From Megaustenia siamemsis (lineage: Eukaryota; Mollusca; Gastropoda; Stylommatophora; Ariophantidae), in contig JAVIAB010000041.1 in NCBI GenBank assembly GCA_032433765.1, positions 81,058,428 to 81,122,427 on the forward strand: a DNA stretch of 64,000 nt, read 5' to 3'. Below the pieces are notes generated by a model. The model saw nothing but the letters and a program-made list of their open reading frames with translations. It was not told the DNA's origin and did not search any database. Of the stretch, positions 12,050 through 24,100 are shown piece after piece; position 1 is the stretch's first letter, and the number at the start of each line of letters is the position of its first letter. The position numbers and the translations under genes are program-made.

Positions 12050-12824
12050 GGAAATTGGAGGGTCATTACATCCAATAACAACAATGTGAGGACGTCACTA
12101 CATCCAATAACAACATCAGGATCAACACGTCATTACATACAACAACAGGGTGATGACGTCATTACATACAACATCAATAGCAGATTGATGACGTCATTTC
12201 ATCCAACGACAAGATGGTGACGACGTCATTACATCCAACAACAACATTCAACAACAACAGGATGATGACGTCATTATATCCAACAGCAACAGGGTGATGA
12301 CGTCATTACATTCAGCAGCAGCAACAACAGGGTGAACACGTCATTAAATCTAACAAAACAAGGCGATAATGTCATTACATCCAACAACAACAGGATGATG
12401 ATTTCATTACATCCAACAACAACAGGGTGATGATGTCATTACATCCAACAACAGGGTGATGATGTCATTACATCCAGCGACAACAGTGTGATGATGTCAT
12501 TACATCCAACAACAACAGTGTGATGATGTCATTACATCCAACAACAGGGTGATGATGTCATTATATCCAACAACAACAGGGTGATGATGTCATTACATCC
12601 AACAACAACAACAGGGTGATGATGTCATTACATCCAACAACAGGGTGATGATGTCATTACATCCAACAACAACAGGGTGATGATGTCATTACATCCAACA
12701 ACAACAGGGTGATGATGTCATTACATCCAACAACAACAACAGCAACGACAACAACAACAACGACAACGATAACAACGACAACGACGACGACGACAACGAC
12801 AACGACAACGACAACAACAACAAA

Positions 12825-12855
<31 letters not shown>

Positions 12856-14865
12856 GTGTGATTACGTCATTTAATCCAACGACAACAGGGTGATGACGTC
12901 ATTACACCCAACAACAGCAACAGGTATTGACGCAGTTACATCCAACAGCAGGGTGAACACGTCATTACATCTAACAACAACAACAACAACAGGGTGACGA
13001 GTCATTACATCCAACAACAGGGTGATTACGTCATTTCATCCAATGACAGCAGGGTGATGACGTCATTACATCCAACAACAACAGGGTGAATATGTCATTA
13101 CATCCGACAACGACAACAAAAATATAATGACGTCATTACATCGAACAGCAACAGGGTGATGACGTCATTACATCCAGTAACAACAGGACGATGACGTCAT
13201 TTCATCCAACGACAACATAATGACGACGTCATTACATCCAACAACAACAACAGGACGATGACGTCATTTCATCCAACGACAACATGATGATGACGTCATT
13301 ACATCCAACAACACAAATAGAGTGATAAGGTCATTACATCCAACAATAACAGGGTGATGACTTCATTTCATCCAACGACAACAGGGTGATGACGTCAATA
13401 CACACAACAACAACAACAGGGTGATGACGTCATTTCATCCAACGACAACATGATGATGGCGTCATTACATCCAACAACAACAACAATAACAGGGTGATGA
13501 CGTCTTTACATCCAACAAAAAAAACAGGGTGATGACGTCATAACATCCAACAACAACAGGGTGATGAAGTCATTACATCCAACAACAGGGTGATGACGTC
13601 ATTACACCCAATAACAACAACAGGGTGATGATGTCATTACATCCAACTACAACAGGGTGATGACGTCATTACATCCAACAACAAAAGCAGGGTGATGACA
13701 TCATAACATCCAACAACAACAGGATGATGACGCCATTTCATCCAATGAGAACTGGATTATAAAGTCACTTCATCCAACGACAACATGGTGATGACATCAT
13801 TACATCCAACAACAGGATGTGACGTCATTACACCCAACAACAACAGGGTGATGATGTATTTTCATCCAACAACAAAAGGGTGATGACATCATTACATCCA
13901 ACAACAGGATGATGACGTCATTTAATCCAACAACAGTGTGATGACGTCATTATATCCAACAACAACATGGTGGTGACGTCATTATACCCAACAGCAACAG
14001 GGTAATGACGTTATAACACCCAACGACAACAACAAGGTAATGACGTCCTTACAACCAACAACAACAACAGGGTGATCACGTCATTATATCCAACAAGAAC
14101 AGGTTGGTGACGTCTTTTCATCCAACAACAGCATGGTGTGACGTTATTACATCCAACAACAAAAACAGGGTGATGACGTCATAACACCCAGCAACAACAG
14201 GGTGATGACGTCATTTCATCCAATGAGAACAGGGTGATGACGTCATTACATTTAAAAACAACAGGTTGATGGCGTCATTACATTCAACAACAACAGGTTG
14301 ATGACGTTATTACACCCAACAACAACAAAAGGTTTATGACGTTATAACATCCAACGACAACAAGGTGATGACGTAATTACAACCAACAACAACAGGGTGA
14401 TGACATTATTAAACCCAACAACAGGGTGAACACGTTATTACATTCAAGAAGAAACAGGGTGATCACGTCATTACATCCAACAACAACAACTACAACAACA
14501 GGGTTATCACGTCATTACATTCAACAACAACAACAAACTCAACAACAGGGTGATCAGCTCATTACACCCAACAACAACAACAGGGTGTTCGCGGATTTAC
14601 ATACAACAAAACAGGGTGATAACATCATTACATCCAACAAAACATGATGATTACGTCATTACATCCAACAAAACATGGTGGTGACGTCATTACACACAAC
14701 AACAGCAAAAACTGTGCGATGATAATGTCATTACATCCAACAGCAGACACACAGTGCAATGATAATGTCATTACATCTAACAGCAATAGCAGAGACACAG
14801 TGCAATGATAATGTCATTACATCCAACAACAACACGCACATAGTTTAGTTATGATGTCATTACTA
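12050..14865. repeat. Degenerate minisatellite carrying TGACGTCA sites
   Basis: Units of about 30-40 bp with core GGTGATGACGTCATTACATC, then a variable run of CAACAA triplets and CAGG. The triplet run changes length, so spacing is irregular. A (CAA/CGA)n block fills about 12728-12858. I count about two dozen exact TGACGTCA palindromes. Most others differ by one base, commonly TGATGTCA in 12400-12720. Confidence 0.9.
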
Positions 14866-14884
14866 GATAGTCTAGTCACAACTG

Positions 14885-17800
14885 TACTACATAAACCTGG
14901 TGCCAGGTCAGAATCTTTGTACCGTTAGACTCATGACTCACGTGACTAAAGTAATGCCCACAAACTTTGTATTGTTAGACTCATGGCTCACGTGACTAAA
15001 GTAATGCCCACAAACTTTGTATTGTAAGACTCATGGCTCACGTGACTAAAGTAATGCCCACAAACTTTGTATTGTTAGACTCATGGCTCACGTGACTAAA
15101 GTAATGCCCACAAACTTTGTATTGTTAGACTCATGGCTCACGTGATTAAAGTAATGCCCACAAACTTTGTATTGTTAGACTCATGACTCACGTGACTAAA
15201 GTAATGCCCACAAACTTTGTATTGTTAGACTCATGACTCACGTGACTAAAGTAATGTCCACAAACTTTGTACTGTAAGACTAATGACTCGCGTGACTAAA
15301 GTAATGCTCACAATCTCTGTACGGTTATACTCATAACCCACGTGACTAAAGTTATGCCTACACTCTTTGCATGGTTAGACTCATGACCCACCTTACTAAA
15401 GCATTGCCCATAATCTTTGTAGTGTTAGTCTCATGACCCACGTGACTAAAGTAATGGCCACAATCTTTGTACGGTTGGCCTCATGACCCACATGACTTAA
15501 GAAAGTCTAAAGTAATGACTAAAGTAATGATCAGAATATTTTTTACGGTTATAATCTTGACCCACATGACTTAAGTAACCACAATATCTTTGTACGGTTA
15601 GACTCATGACCCACGTGACTAAAGTAATGCCCACAATCTTTGAAGGGTTAGACTCATGACTCACGTGACTAAAGTAATGCCCTCAAACTTTGTACGGCTA
15701 GACTCATGACCTACGTGACTGAAGTAATGCCCACAATCTTTGTAGGGTTAGGCTCATGACTCACGTGACTAAAGTATTGCTCAGAATCTTTATAATGTTA
15801 GACTCATGACTCACGTGACTAAAGTATTGCACAAAATCTTTATAATGTTAGACTCATGACTCACGTGACTAAAGTATTGCTCAGAATCTTTATAATGTTA
15901 GACTCATGACTCACGTGACTAAAGTATTGTCCAGAATCTTTATAATGTTAGACTCATAACTCACGTGACTAAAGTATTGCACAAAATCTTTATAATGTTA
16001 GACTCATGACTCACGTGACTAAAGTATTGTCCAGAATCTTTATAATGTTAGACTCATGACTCACGTAACTAAAGTATTGCACAAAATCTTTATAATGTTA
16101 GACTCATGACTCACGTGACTAAAGTATTGTCCAGAATCTTTATAATGTTAGACTCATAACTCATGTGACTAAAGTATTGTCCAGAATCTTTATAATGTTA
16201 GACTCATGACTCACGTGACTAAAGTATTGCCCAGAATCTTTATAATGTTAGACTCATAACTCACGTGACTAAAGTATTGCCCAGAATCTTTATAATGTTA
16301 GACTCATAACTCACGTGACTAAAGTAATGGCCAGAATCTTTATAATGTTAGACTCATGACTCACGTGACTAAAGTAATGTCCAGAATCTTTATAATGTTA
16401 GACTCATAACTCACGTGACTAAAGTAATGGCCAGAATCTTTATAATGTTAGACTCATGACTCACGTGACTAAAGTAATGTCCAGAATCTTTATAATGTTA
16501 GACTCATGACTCACGTGACTAAAGTAATGGCCAGAATCTTTATAATGTTAGACTCATAACTCACGTGACTAAAGTATTGTCCAGAATCTTTATAATGTTA
16601 GACTCATAACTCACGTGACTAAAGTAATGTCCAGAATCTTTATAATGTTAGACTCATAACTCACGTGACTAAAGTATTGTCCAGAATCTTTATAATGTTA
16701 GACTCATAACTCACGTGGCTAAAGTATTGTCCAGAATCTTTATAATGTTAGACTGATAACTCACGTGGCTAAAGTATTGTCCAGAATCTTTATAATGTTA
16801 GACTCATAACTCACGTGGCTAAAGTATTGTCCAGAATCTTTATAATGTTAGACTCATGACTCACGTGACTAAAGTATTGCCCAGAATCTTTATAATGTTA
16901 GACTCATGACTCACGTGACTAAAGTAATGTCCAGAATCTTTATAATGTTAGACTCATAACTCACGTGACTAAAGTATTGCACAAAATCTTTATAATGTTA
17001 GACTCATGACTCACGTGACTAAAGTATTGTCCAGAATCTTTATAATGTTAGACTCATGACTCACGTGACTAAAGTATTGTCCAGAATCTTTATAATGTTA
17101 GACTCATAACTCACGTGACTAAAGTATTGCCCAGAATCTTTATAATGTTAGACTCATAACTCACGTGACTAAAGTAATGGCCAGAATCTTTATAATGTTA
17201 GACTCATGACTCACGTGACTAAAGTAATGTCCAGAATCTTTATAATGTTAGACTCATGACTCACGTGACTAAAGTATTGCCCAGAATCTTTATAATGTTA
17301 GACTCATAACTCACGTGACTAAAGTATTGCCCAGAATCTTTATAATGTTAGACTCATAACTCACGTGACTAAAGTAATGGCCAGAATCTTTATAATGTTA
17401 GACTCATGACTCACGTGACTAAAGTAATGTCCAGAATCTTTATAATGTTAGACTCATGACTCACGTGACTAAAGTATTGCCCAGAATCTTTATAATGTTA
17501 GACTCATAACTCACGTGACTAAAGTATTGCCCAGAATCTTTATAATGTTAGGCTCATAACTCACGTGACTAAAGTATTGCCCAGAATCTTTATAATGTTA
17601 GACTCATAACTCACGTGACTAAAGTATTGCCCAGAATCTTTATAATGTTAGACTCATGACTCACGTGACTAAAGTAATGGCCAGAATCTTTATAATGTTA
17701 GACTCATAACTCACGTGACTAAAGTATTGCCCAGAATCTTTATAATGTTAGACTCATGACTCACGTGACTAAAGTAATGGCCAGAATCTTTATAATGTTA

Positions 17801-18385
17801 GACTCATGACTCACGTGACTAAAGTAATGGCCAGAATCTTTAAAATGTTAGACTCATAACTCACGTGACTAAAGTAATGGCCAGAATCTTTATAATGTTA
17901 GACTCATGACTCACGTGACTAAAGTAATGGCCAGAATCTTTATAATGTTAGACTCATGACTCACGTGACTAAAGTATTGTCCAGAATCTTTATAATGTTA
18001 GACTCATGACTCACGTGACTAAAGTATTGTCCAGAATCTTTATAATGTTAGACTCATAACTCACGTGACTAAAGTATTGCCCAGAATCTTTATAATGTTA
18101 GACTCATGACTCACGTGACTAAAGTATTGCCCAGAATCTTTATAATGTTAGACTCATAACTCACGTGACTAAAGTATTGCCCAGAATCTTTATAATGTTA
18201 GACTCATAACTCACGTGACTAAAGTAATGGCCAGAATATTTATAATATTAGATTCATAACTCACGTGACTAAAGTAATGGCCAGAATCTTTATAATGTTA
18301 GATTCATAACTCACGTGACTAAAGTAATGGCCAGAATCTTTATAATGTTAGACTCATAACTCACGTGACTAAAGTAATGGCCAGA
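14885..18385. repeat. Satellite, 50-bp unit carrying AP-1-like and E-box sequences
   Basis: About 70 copies of a 50-bp unit. The core GACTCATGACTCACGTGACT is followed by AAAGTATTG, then CCCAGAATCTTTATAATGTT. Almost every unit keeps CACGTG. TGACTCA is present where the unit reads CATGACTCA and is lost in the common CATAACTCA variant. The first 700 bp (14885-15600) are an older, more divergent subtype with CACAAACTTTGTATTG. Confidence 0.96.
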
Positions 18386-18799
18386 ATCACCTTGTGAAGA
18401 TTAAGATACAAAATGCAACAGAAATGAGCGATGAGCAGCTTGTATTTGTTGCATGTCAATATATGAACAACGTCATCTACGTCATGAGGTCATCGGTAGA
18501 AGGAGAAGGCAGAAGAAAACTGGTTATCGCTGGCATGGTCTCCAACAAACATGCGACCAAGTCAGGCATACAAAGATCATCACAGTTTTAGAAAGCTGTC
18601 AACGGTGACTGCAAAGATCCAGGAACAACAAAGAACATGCAAAATAAAACAGCGGTGACAATAAAAATGTAAGAACAACAGAGAACATGTAAGATAAATC
18701 AATTGCAAGAACTTGAAACCAGTTCGCGATATTTACACAACAAAAGTGTACCACCATGTTCCTAGAGATGACCTTTCCCATATGCATATAGTTTAGCCC
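18386..18799. other. Unique spacer, no gene recognised
   Basis: A 65-codon open frame at 18394-18591 (plus) begins just past the satellite. It matches nothing I know and is too short to call. The remainder is AT-rich with two partial copies of an AAGAACAACAGAGAACATG-like stretch. Confidence 0.5.
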
Positions 18800-18965
18800 T
18801 CAACATGCCTTATATGTGCCCTGTACTACGTGCCCTATATGTGCCTTGCATGTCCCTTATATGTGCCCTGTACTACGTGCCCTATTAGCACCTTGCATGT
18901 TCCTTATATGTGCCCTGTACTATTTGCACCTTGCATGTCCCTTAAATGTACTCTTTACGAGAACC
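18800..18965. repeat. Short tandem repeat of about 60 bp, 2-3 copies
   Basis: TTATATGTGCCCTGTACTAC followed by GTGCCCTAT and CACCTTGCATGTCCC recurs two to three times with drift. Confidence 0.75.
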
Positions 18966-19027
18966 CTATGTGACAGAGCAAAATGTTATCTGCACAAGAA
19001 CAAATAGGCAAAATAAAATGTTAACAT

Positions 19028-19290
19028 AACAAACTAAATATACGCTAGATAACAAAAAGTTAACATCTGATAAGTAACTAACAATAATATTATAAATATA
19101 AAAAAATAACTAACATGCTAAACAACAAAATGTTAACATAACAAATTAACTAACATGCTAAGCAACAAAATATTAACTTAACAACTAAACTAACATGCTA
19201 AACAACACAATGTTAACATAGCAACTAAACTAACACGCTACCCAACAAAATGTTATCATAACTAAATAGCTAACACGCTACCCAACAACA
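19028..19290. repeat. Degenerate 40-bp tandem repeat, about 6 copies
   Basis: Units of GCTAAACAACAAAATGTTAA followed by CATAACAAATTAACTAACAT; clear copies start near 19120. AT-rich and drifting. Confidence 0.8.
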
Positions 19291-19787
19291 TGTAGCTAGA
19301 AGAAGTCACACTTTCCTTGCCTTGTTCCTGGTCACAAACTGAAATCACTTTGAGATCTATCGGGAATGGAGAGAACGTTGTAGAATTGGAGCAGACGAAA
19401 GCACTGTAGCACTAATATTATTATGAACTAAAACGGTACTTTTATTCCGCAATTATCGACCGTGAAACAACAAGGGATCTTGTAATGGCAATCCCATTCT
19501 TGCGGGTTCTCCCATTTGGGATCATTTCTCTTTTAGTAGAACGGACGAGATATTTGAACAGCCGTCATGGGACAGGTCTGGCGCTTGACAGCCGTTGTGA
19601 GGCGCAGCAGGTCTCTTAACAGTCGTTCTTGAGTTAGTCCTGGTATGTTAACAGCTGTTGTGCTACATTATCAAACATTTTCTCAACATCATTACGTGCA
19701 GCGCCATCTGGTGTGTTTGATGTTCGCCCATCCGTTTGGATGACGATCACGTTGTCAGTGGTCTCTGTCAGATAAGGTTTGGCGATC
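19291..19787. other. Unique spacer, no gene seen
   Basis: Moderate GC, no open frame of note. Two similar stretches containing ACAGCCGT and GGCGC occur at about 19558-19620, which may be remnants of an older repeat. Nothing further can be supported. Confidence 0.5.
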
Positions 19788-21165
19788 TAGTACCTTCTTC
19801 CTCTTCTTCTTCTACTACTACTTCTTCTTATTCCTCTTTCCTTCTACATTTGCCTTTCAGCGTAGAAAAAAAGATAAAATTTGCTGTCTTTTGCTCTTCT
19901 GTCGGCCTCTCCTGCTGTTATGTTTCCTAGTGTTTCTAATATTCCATCAATCCATCTTTTGCTCTTCTGTTGGCCTCTCCTGCTGTTATGTTTCCTAGTG
20001 TTTCTAATATTCCATCAATCCATCTTTTGCTCTTCTGTCGGCCTCTCCTGCTGTTATGTTTCCTAGTGTTTCTAATATTCCATCAATCCATCTTTTGCTC
20101 TTCTGTCGGCCTCTCCTGCTGTTATGTTTCCTAGTGTTTCTAATATTCCATCAATCCATCTTTTGCTCTTCTGTTGGCCTCTCCTGCTGTTATGTTTCCT
20201 AGTGTTTCTAATATTCCATCAATCCATCTTTTGCTCTTCTGTTGGCCTCTCCTGCTGTTATGTTTCCTAGTATTTCTAATATTCCATCAATCCATCTTTT
20301 GCTCTTCTGTCGGCCTCTCCTGCTGTTATGTTTCCTAGTGTTTCTAATATTCCATCAATCCATCTTTTGCTCTTCTGTTGACCTCTCCTGCTGTTATGTT
20401 TCCTAGTGTTTCTAATATTCCATCAATCCATCTTTTGCTCTTCTGTTGAACTCTCCTGCTGGTATGTTTCAAAGTGTTCCTAATATTCCATCAATCCATC
20501 TTTTGCTCTTCTGTTGACCTCTCCTGTTGTTATGTTTCCTAGTGTTTCTAATATTGCGTCAATCCATCGTTTGCTCTTCTGTTGGCCTCTCCAGCTGTTA
20601 GGTTTCCTAGTGTTTCTAATATTCCATCAATCCATCTTTTGTTCTTTTGTTCGCCTCTCCAGCTGTTATATTTCCTAGTGTTTCTAATATTCCATTAATC
20701 CATCTTTTGCTCTTCTGTTGACCTCTCCTGCTGTTATGTTTCCTAGTGTTTCTAATATTCCATCAATCCATCTTTTGTTCTTCTGTTGGTCTCTACTGCT
20801 GTTATGTTCCCTAGTGTTTCTAATATTCCATCAATCTATCTTTTGCTCTTCTGTTGGCCTCACCTGTTGTTATGTTTCCTAGTGTTTCTAATATTCCATC
20901 AATCCATCTTTTGTTCTTCTGTTGGCCTCTCCTGCTGTTATGTTTCCTAGTGTTTCTAATATTCCATCAATCCATCTTTTGCTCTTCTGTTGGTCTCTAC
21001 TGCTGTTATGTTTCCTAGTGTTTCTAATATTCCATCAATCTATCTTTTGCTCTTCTGTTGGTATCTCCTGCTGTTATGTTTCCTAGTGTTTCTAATATTC
21101 CATCAATCCATCTTTTACGTGGTCAACCATTAGGTCTGGTGATCTCTGAACGATTATTGAAAGTT
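19788..21165 (-). mobile_element. LINE family A 3' end with tandemly expanded terminus, minus strand
   Basis: Read on the minus strand, 21165-21113 matches LINE A just before its end (CACCAGACC, then GGTTGACCACG, against CACCAGACC and GGTCGACCACG at 1539-1561). About 18 copies of a 68-bp piece of the terminal coding part follow. Then 19884-19788 gives the true LINE 3' end: AGCAAATTTTATCT, CTACGCTGAAAGGCAAATG and a GAAGAAG-rich tail. The copy is cut on its 5' side by the giant array at 21178. Confidence 0.88.
19884..21113 (-). repeat. 68-bp array derived from LINE A coding end (locus 1)
   Basis: About 18 copies at exact 68-bp spacing. On plus the unit reads CTCTTCTGTTGGCCTCTCCT, GCTGTTATGTTTCCTAGTG and TTTCTAATATTCCATCAATC, CATCTTTTG. 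Its reverse complement corresponds to bases 1562-1629 of the unexpanded LINE A copy. Confidence 0.93.
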
Positions 21166-21177
21166 TATTATACTCAA

Positions 21178-24100
21178 TAGTCATCTCAACATTTCTTCTC
21201 TCACTAGTCATCTCAACATTTCTTCTCTCACTTGTCATCTCAACATTTCTTCTCTCACTAGTCATCTCAACATTTCTTCTCTCACTAGTCATCTCAACAT
21301 TTCTCCTCCTCTCACTAGTCATCTCAACATTTCTCCTCCTCTCACTAGTCATCTCAACATTTCTTCTCTCACTAGTCATCTCAACATTTCTTCTCTCACT
21401 AGTCATCTCAACATTTCTTCTCTCACTAGTCATCTCAACATTTCCCCTCCTCTCACTAGTCATCTCAACATTTCTTCTCTCACTAGTCATCTCAACATTT
21501 CTTCTCTCACTAGTCATCTCAACATTTCTTCTCTCACTAGTCATCTCAACATTTCCCCTCCTCTCACTAGTCATCTCAACATTTCCCCTCCTCTCACTAG
21601 TCATCTCAACATTTCCCCTCCTCTCACTAGTCATCTCAACATTTCTTCTCTCACTAGTTATCTCAACATTTCTTCTCTCACTAGTCATCTCAACATTTCT
21701 TCTCTCACTAGTCATCTCAACATTTCTTCTCTCACTAGTCATCTCAACATTTCTTCTCTCACTAGTCATCTCAACATTTCTTCTCTCACTAGTCATCTCA
21801 ACATTTCTTCTCTCACTAGTCATCTCAACATTTCTTCTCTCACTAGTCATCTCAACATTTCCCCTCCTCTCACTAGTCATCTCAACATTTCTTCTCTCAC
21901 TAGTCATCTCAACATTTCCCCTCCTCTCACTAGTCATCTCAACATTTCTTCTCTCACTAGTCATCCCAACATTTCCCCTCCTCTCACTAGTCATCTCAAC
22001 ATTTCTTCTCTCACTAGTCATCTCAACATTTCCCCTCCTCTCACTAGTCATCTCAACATTTCTTCTCTCACTAGTCATCTCAACATTTCTCCTCTCACTA
22101 GTCATCTCAACATTTCTCCTCTCACTAGTCATCTCAACATTTCCCCTCCTCTCACTAGTCATCTCAACATTTCTCCTCCTCTCACTAGTCATCTCAACAT
22201 TTCCCCTCCTCTCACTAGTCATCTCAACATTTCCCCTTCTCTCACTAGTCATCTCAACATTTCTTCCCTCACTAGTCATCTCAACATTTCTTCTCTCACT
22301 AGTCATCTCAACATTTCTCCTCTCACTAGTCATCTCAACATTTCCCCTTCTCTCACTAGTCATCTCAACATTTCTCCTCTCACTAGTCATCTCAACATTT
22401 CTTCTCTCACTAGTCATCTCAACATTTCCCCTCCTCTCACTAGTCATCTCAACATTTCCCCTCCTCTCACTAGTCACCTCAACATTTCCCCTCCTCTCAC
22501 TAGTCATCTCAACATTTCCCCTTCTCTCACTAGTCATCTCAACATTTCCCCTCCTCTCACTAGTCATCTCAACATTTCCCCTCCTCTCACTAGTCATCTC
22601 AACATTTCCCCTTCTCTCACTAGTCATCTCAACATTTCTTCTCTCACTAGTCATCTCAACATTTCTCCTCTCACTAGTCATCTCAACATTTCCCCTTCTC
22701 TCACTAGTCATCTCAACATTTCTTCTCTCACTAGTCATCTCAACATTTCTTCTCTCACTAGTCATCTCAACATTTCTTCTCTCACTAGTCATTTCAACAT
22801 TTCCCCTCCTCTCACTAGTCATCTCATGATTTCTTCTCTCACTAGTCATCTCAACATTTCTCCTCCTCTCACTAGTCATCTCAACATTTCTCCTCTCACT
22901 AGTCATCTCAACATTTCTCCTCCTCTCACTAGTCATCTCAACATTTCTTCTCTCACTAGTCATCTCAACATTTCCCCTCCTCTCACTAGTCATCTCAACA
23001 TTTCTCCTCTCACTAGTCATCTCAACATTTCCCCTCCTCTCACTAGTCATCTCAACATTTCTCCTCCTCTCACTAGTCATCTCAACATTTCCCCTCCTCT
23101 CACTAGTCATCTCAACATTTCCCCTCCTCTCACTAGTCATCTCAACATTTCTCCTCTCACTAGTCATCTCAACATTTCCCCTCCTCTCACTAGTCATCTC
23201 AACATTTCCCCTCCTCTCACTAGTCATCTCAACATTTCCCCTCCTCTCACTAGTCATCTCAACATTTCTCCTCTCACTAGTCATCTCAACATTTCCCCTC
23301 CTCTCACTAGTCATCTCAACATTTCTCCTCCTCTCACTAGTCATCTCAACATTTCCCCTCCTCTCACTAGTCATCTCAACATTTCTTCTCTCACTAGTCA
23401 TCTCAACATTTCCCCTCCTCTCACTAGTCATCTCAACATTTCTTCTCTCACTAGTCATCTCAACATTTCCCCTCCTCTCACTAGTCATCTCAACATTTCC
23501 CCTCCTCTCACTAGTCATCTCAACATTTCCCCTCCTCTCACTAGTCATCTCAACATTTCTCCTCCTCTCACTAGTCATCTCAACATTTCTCCTCCTCTCA
23601 CTAGTCATCTCAACATTTCCCCTCCTCTCACTAGTCATCTCAACATTTCCCCTCCTCTCACTAGTCATCTCAACATTTCTTCTCTCACTAGTCATCTCAA
23701 CATTTCTTCTCTCACTAGTCATCTCAACATTTCTCCTCTCACTAGTCATCTCAACATTTCCCCTTCTCTCACTAGTCATCTCAACATTTCTTCTCTCACT
23801 AGTCATCTCAACATTTCTTCTCTCACTAGTCATCTCAACATTTCTTCTCTCACTAGTCATTTCAACATTTCCCCTCCTCTCACTAGTCATCTCAACATTT
23901 CTCCTCCTCTCACTAGTCATCTCAACATTTCTCCTCCTCTCACTAGTCATCTCAACATTTCTCCTCCTCTCACTAGTCATCTCAACATTTCTCCTCCTCT
24001 CACTAGTCATCTCAACATTTCTCCTCCTCTCACTAGTCATCTCAACATTTCTCCTCTCACTAGTCATCTCAACATTTCTCCTCCTCTCACTAGTCATCTC

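Noticed and set aside
14885..18385. CRISPR-like array
   Set aside because: Units are contiguous head-to-tail repeats with no variable spacers, and the surrounding DNA is animal.
21092..21177. C-terminal extension of the MTSERRNVE frame into LINE A sequence (ending DHVKDGLMEY) as a fusion gene
   Set aside because: It is read-through from array into the adjoining 68-bp LINE-derived repeat and stops in the first repeat. This is expected by chance.
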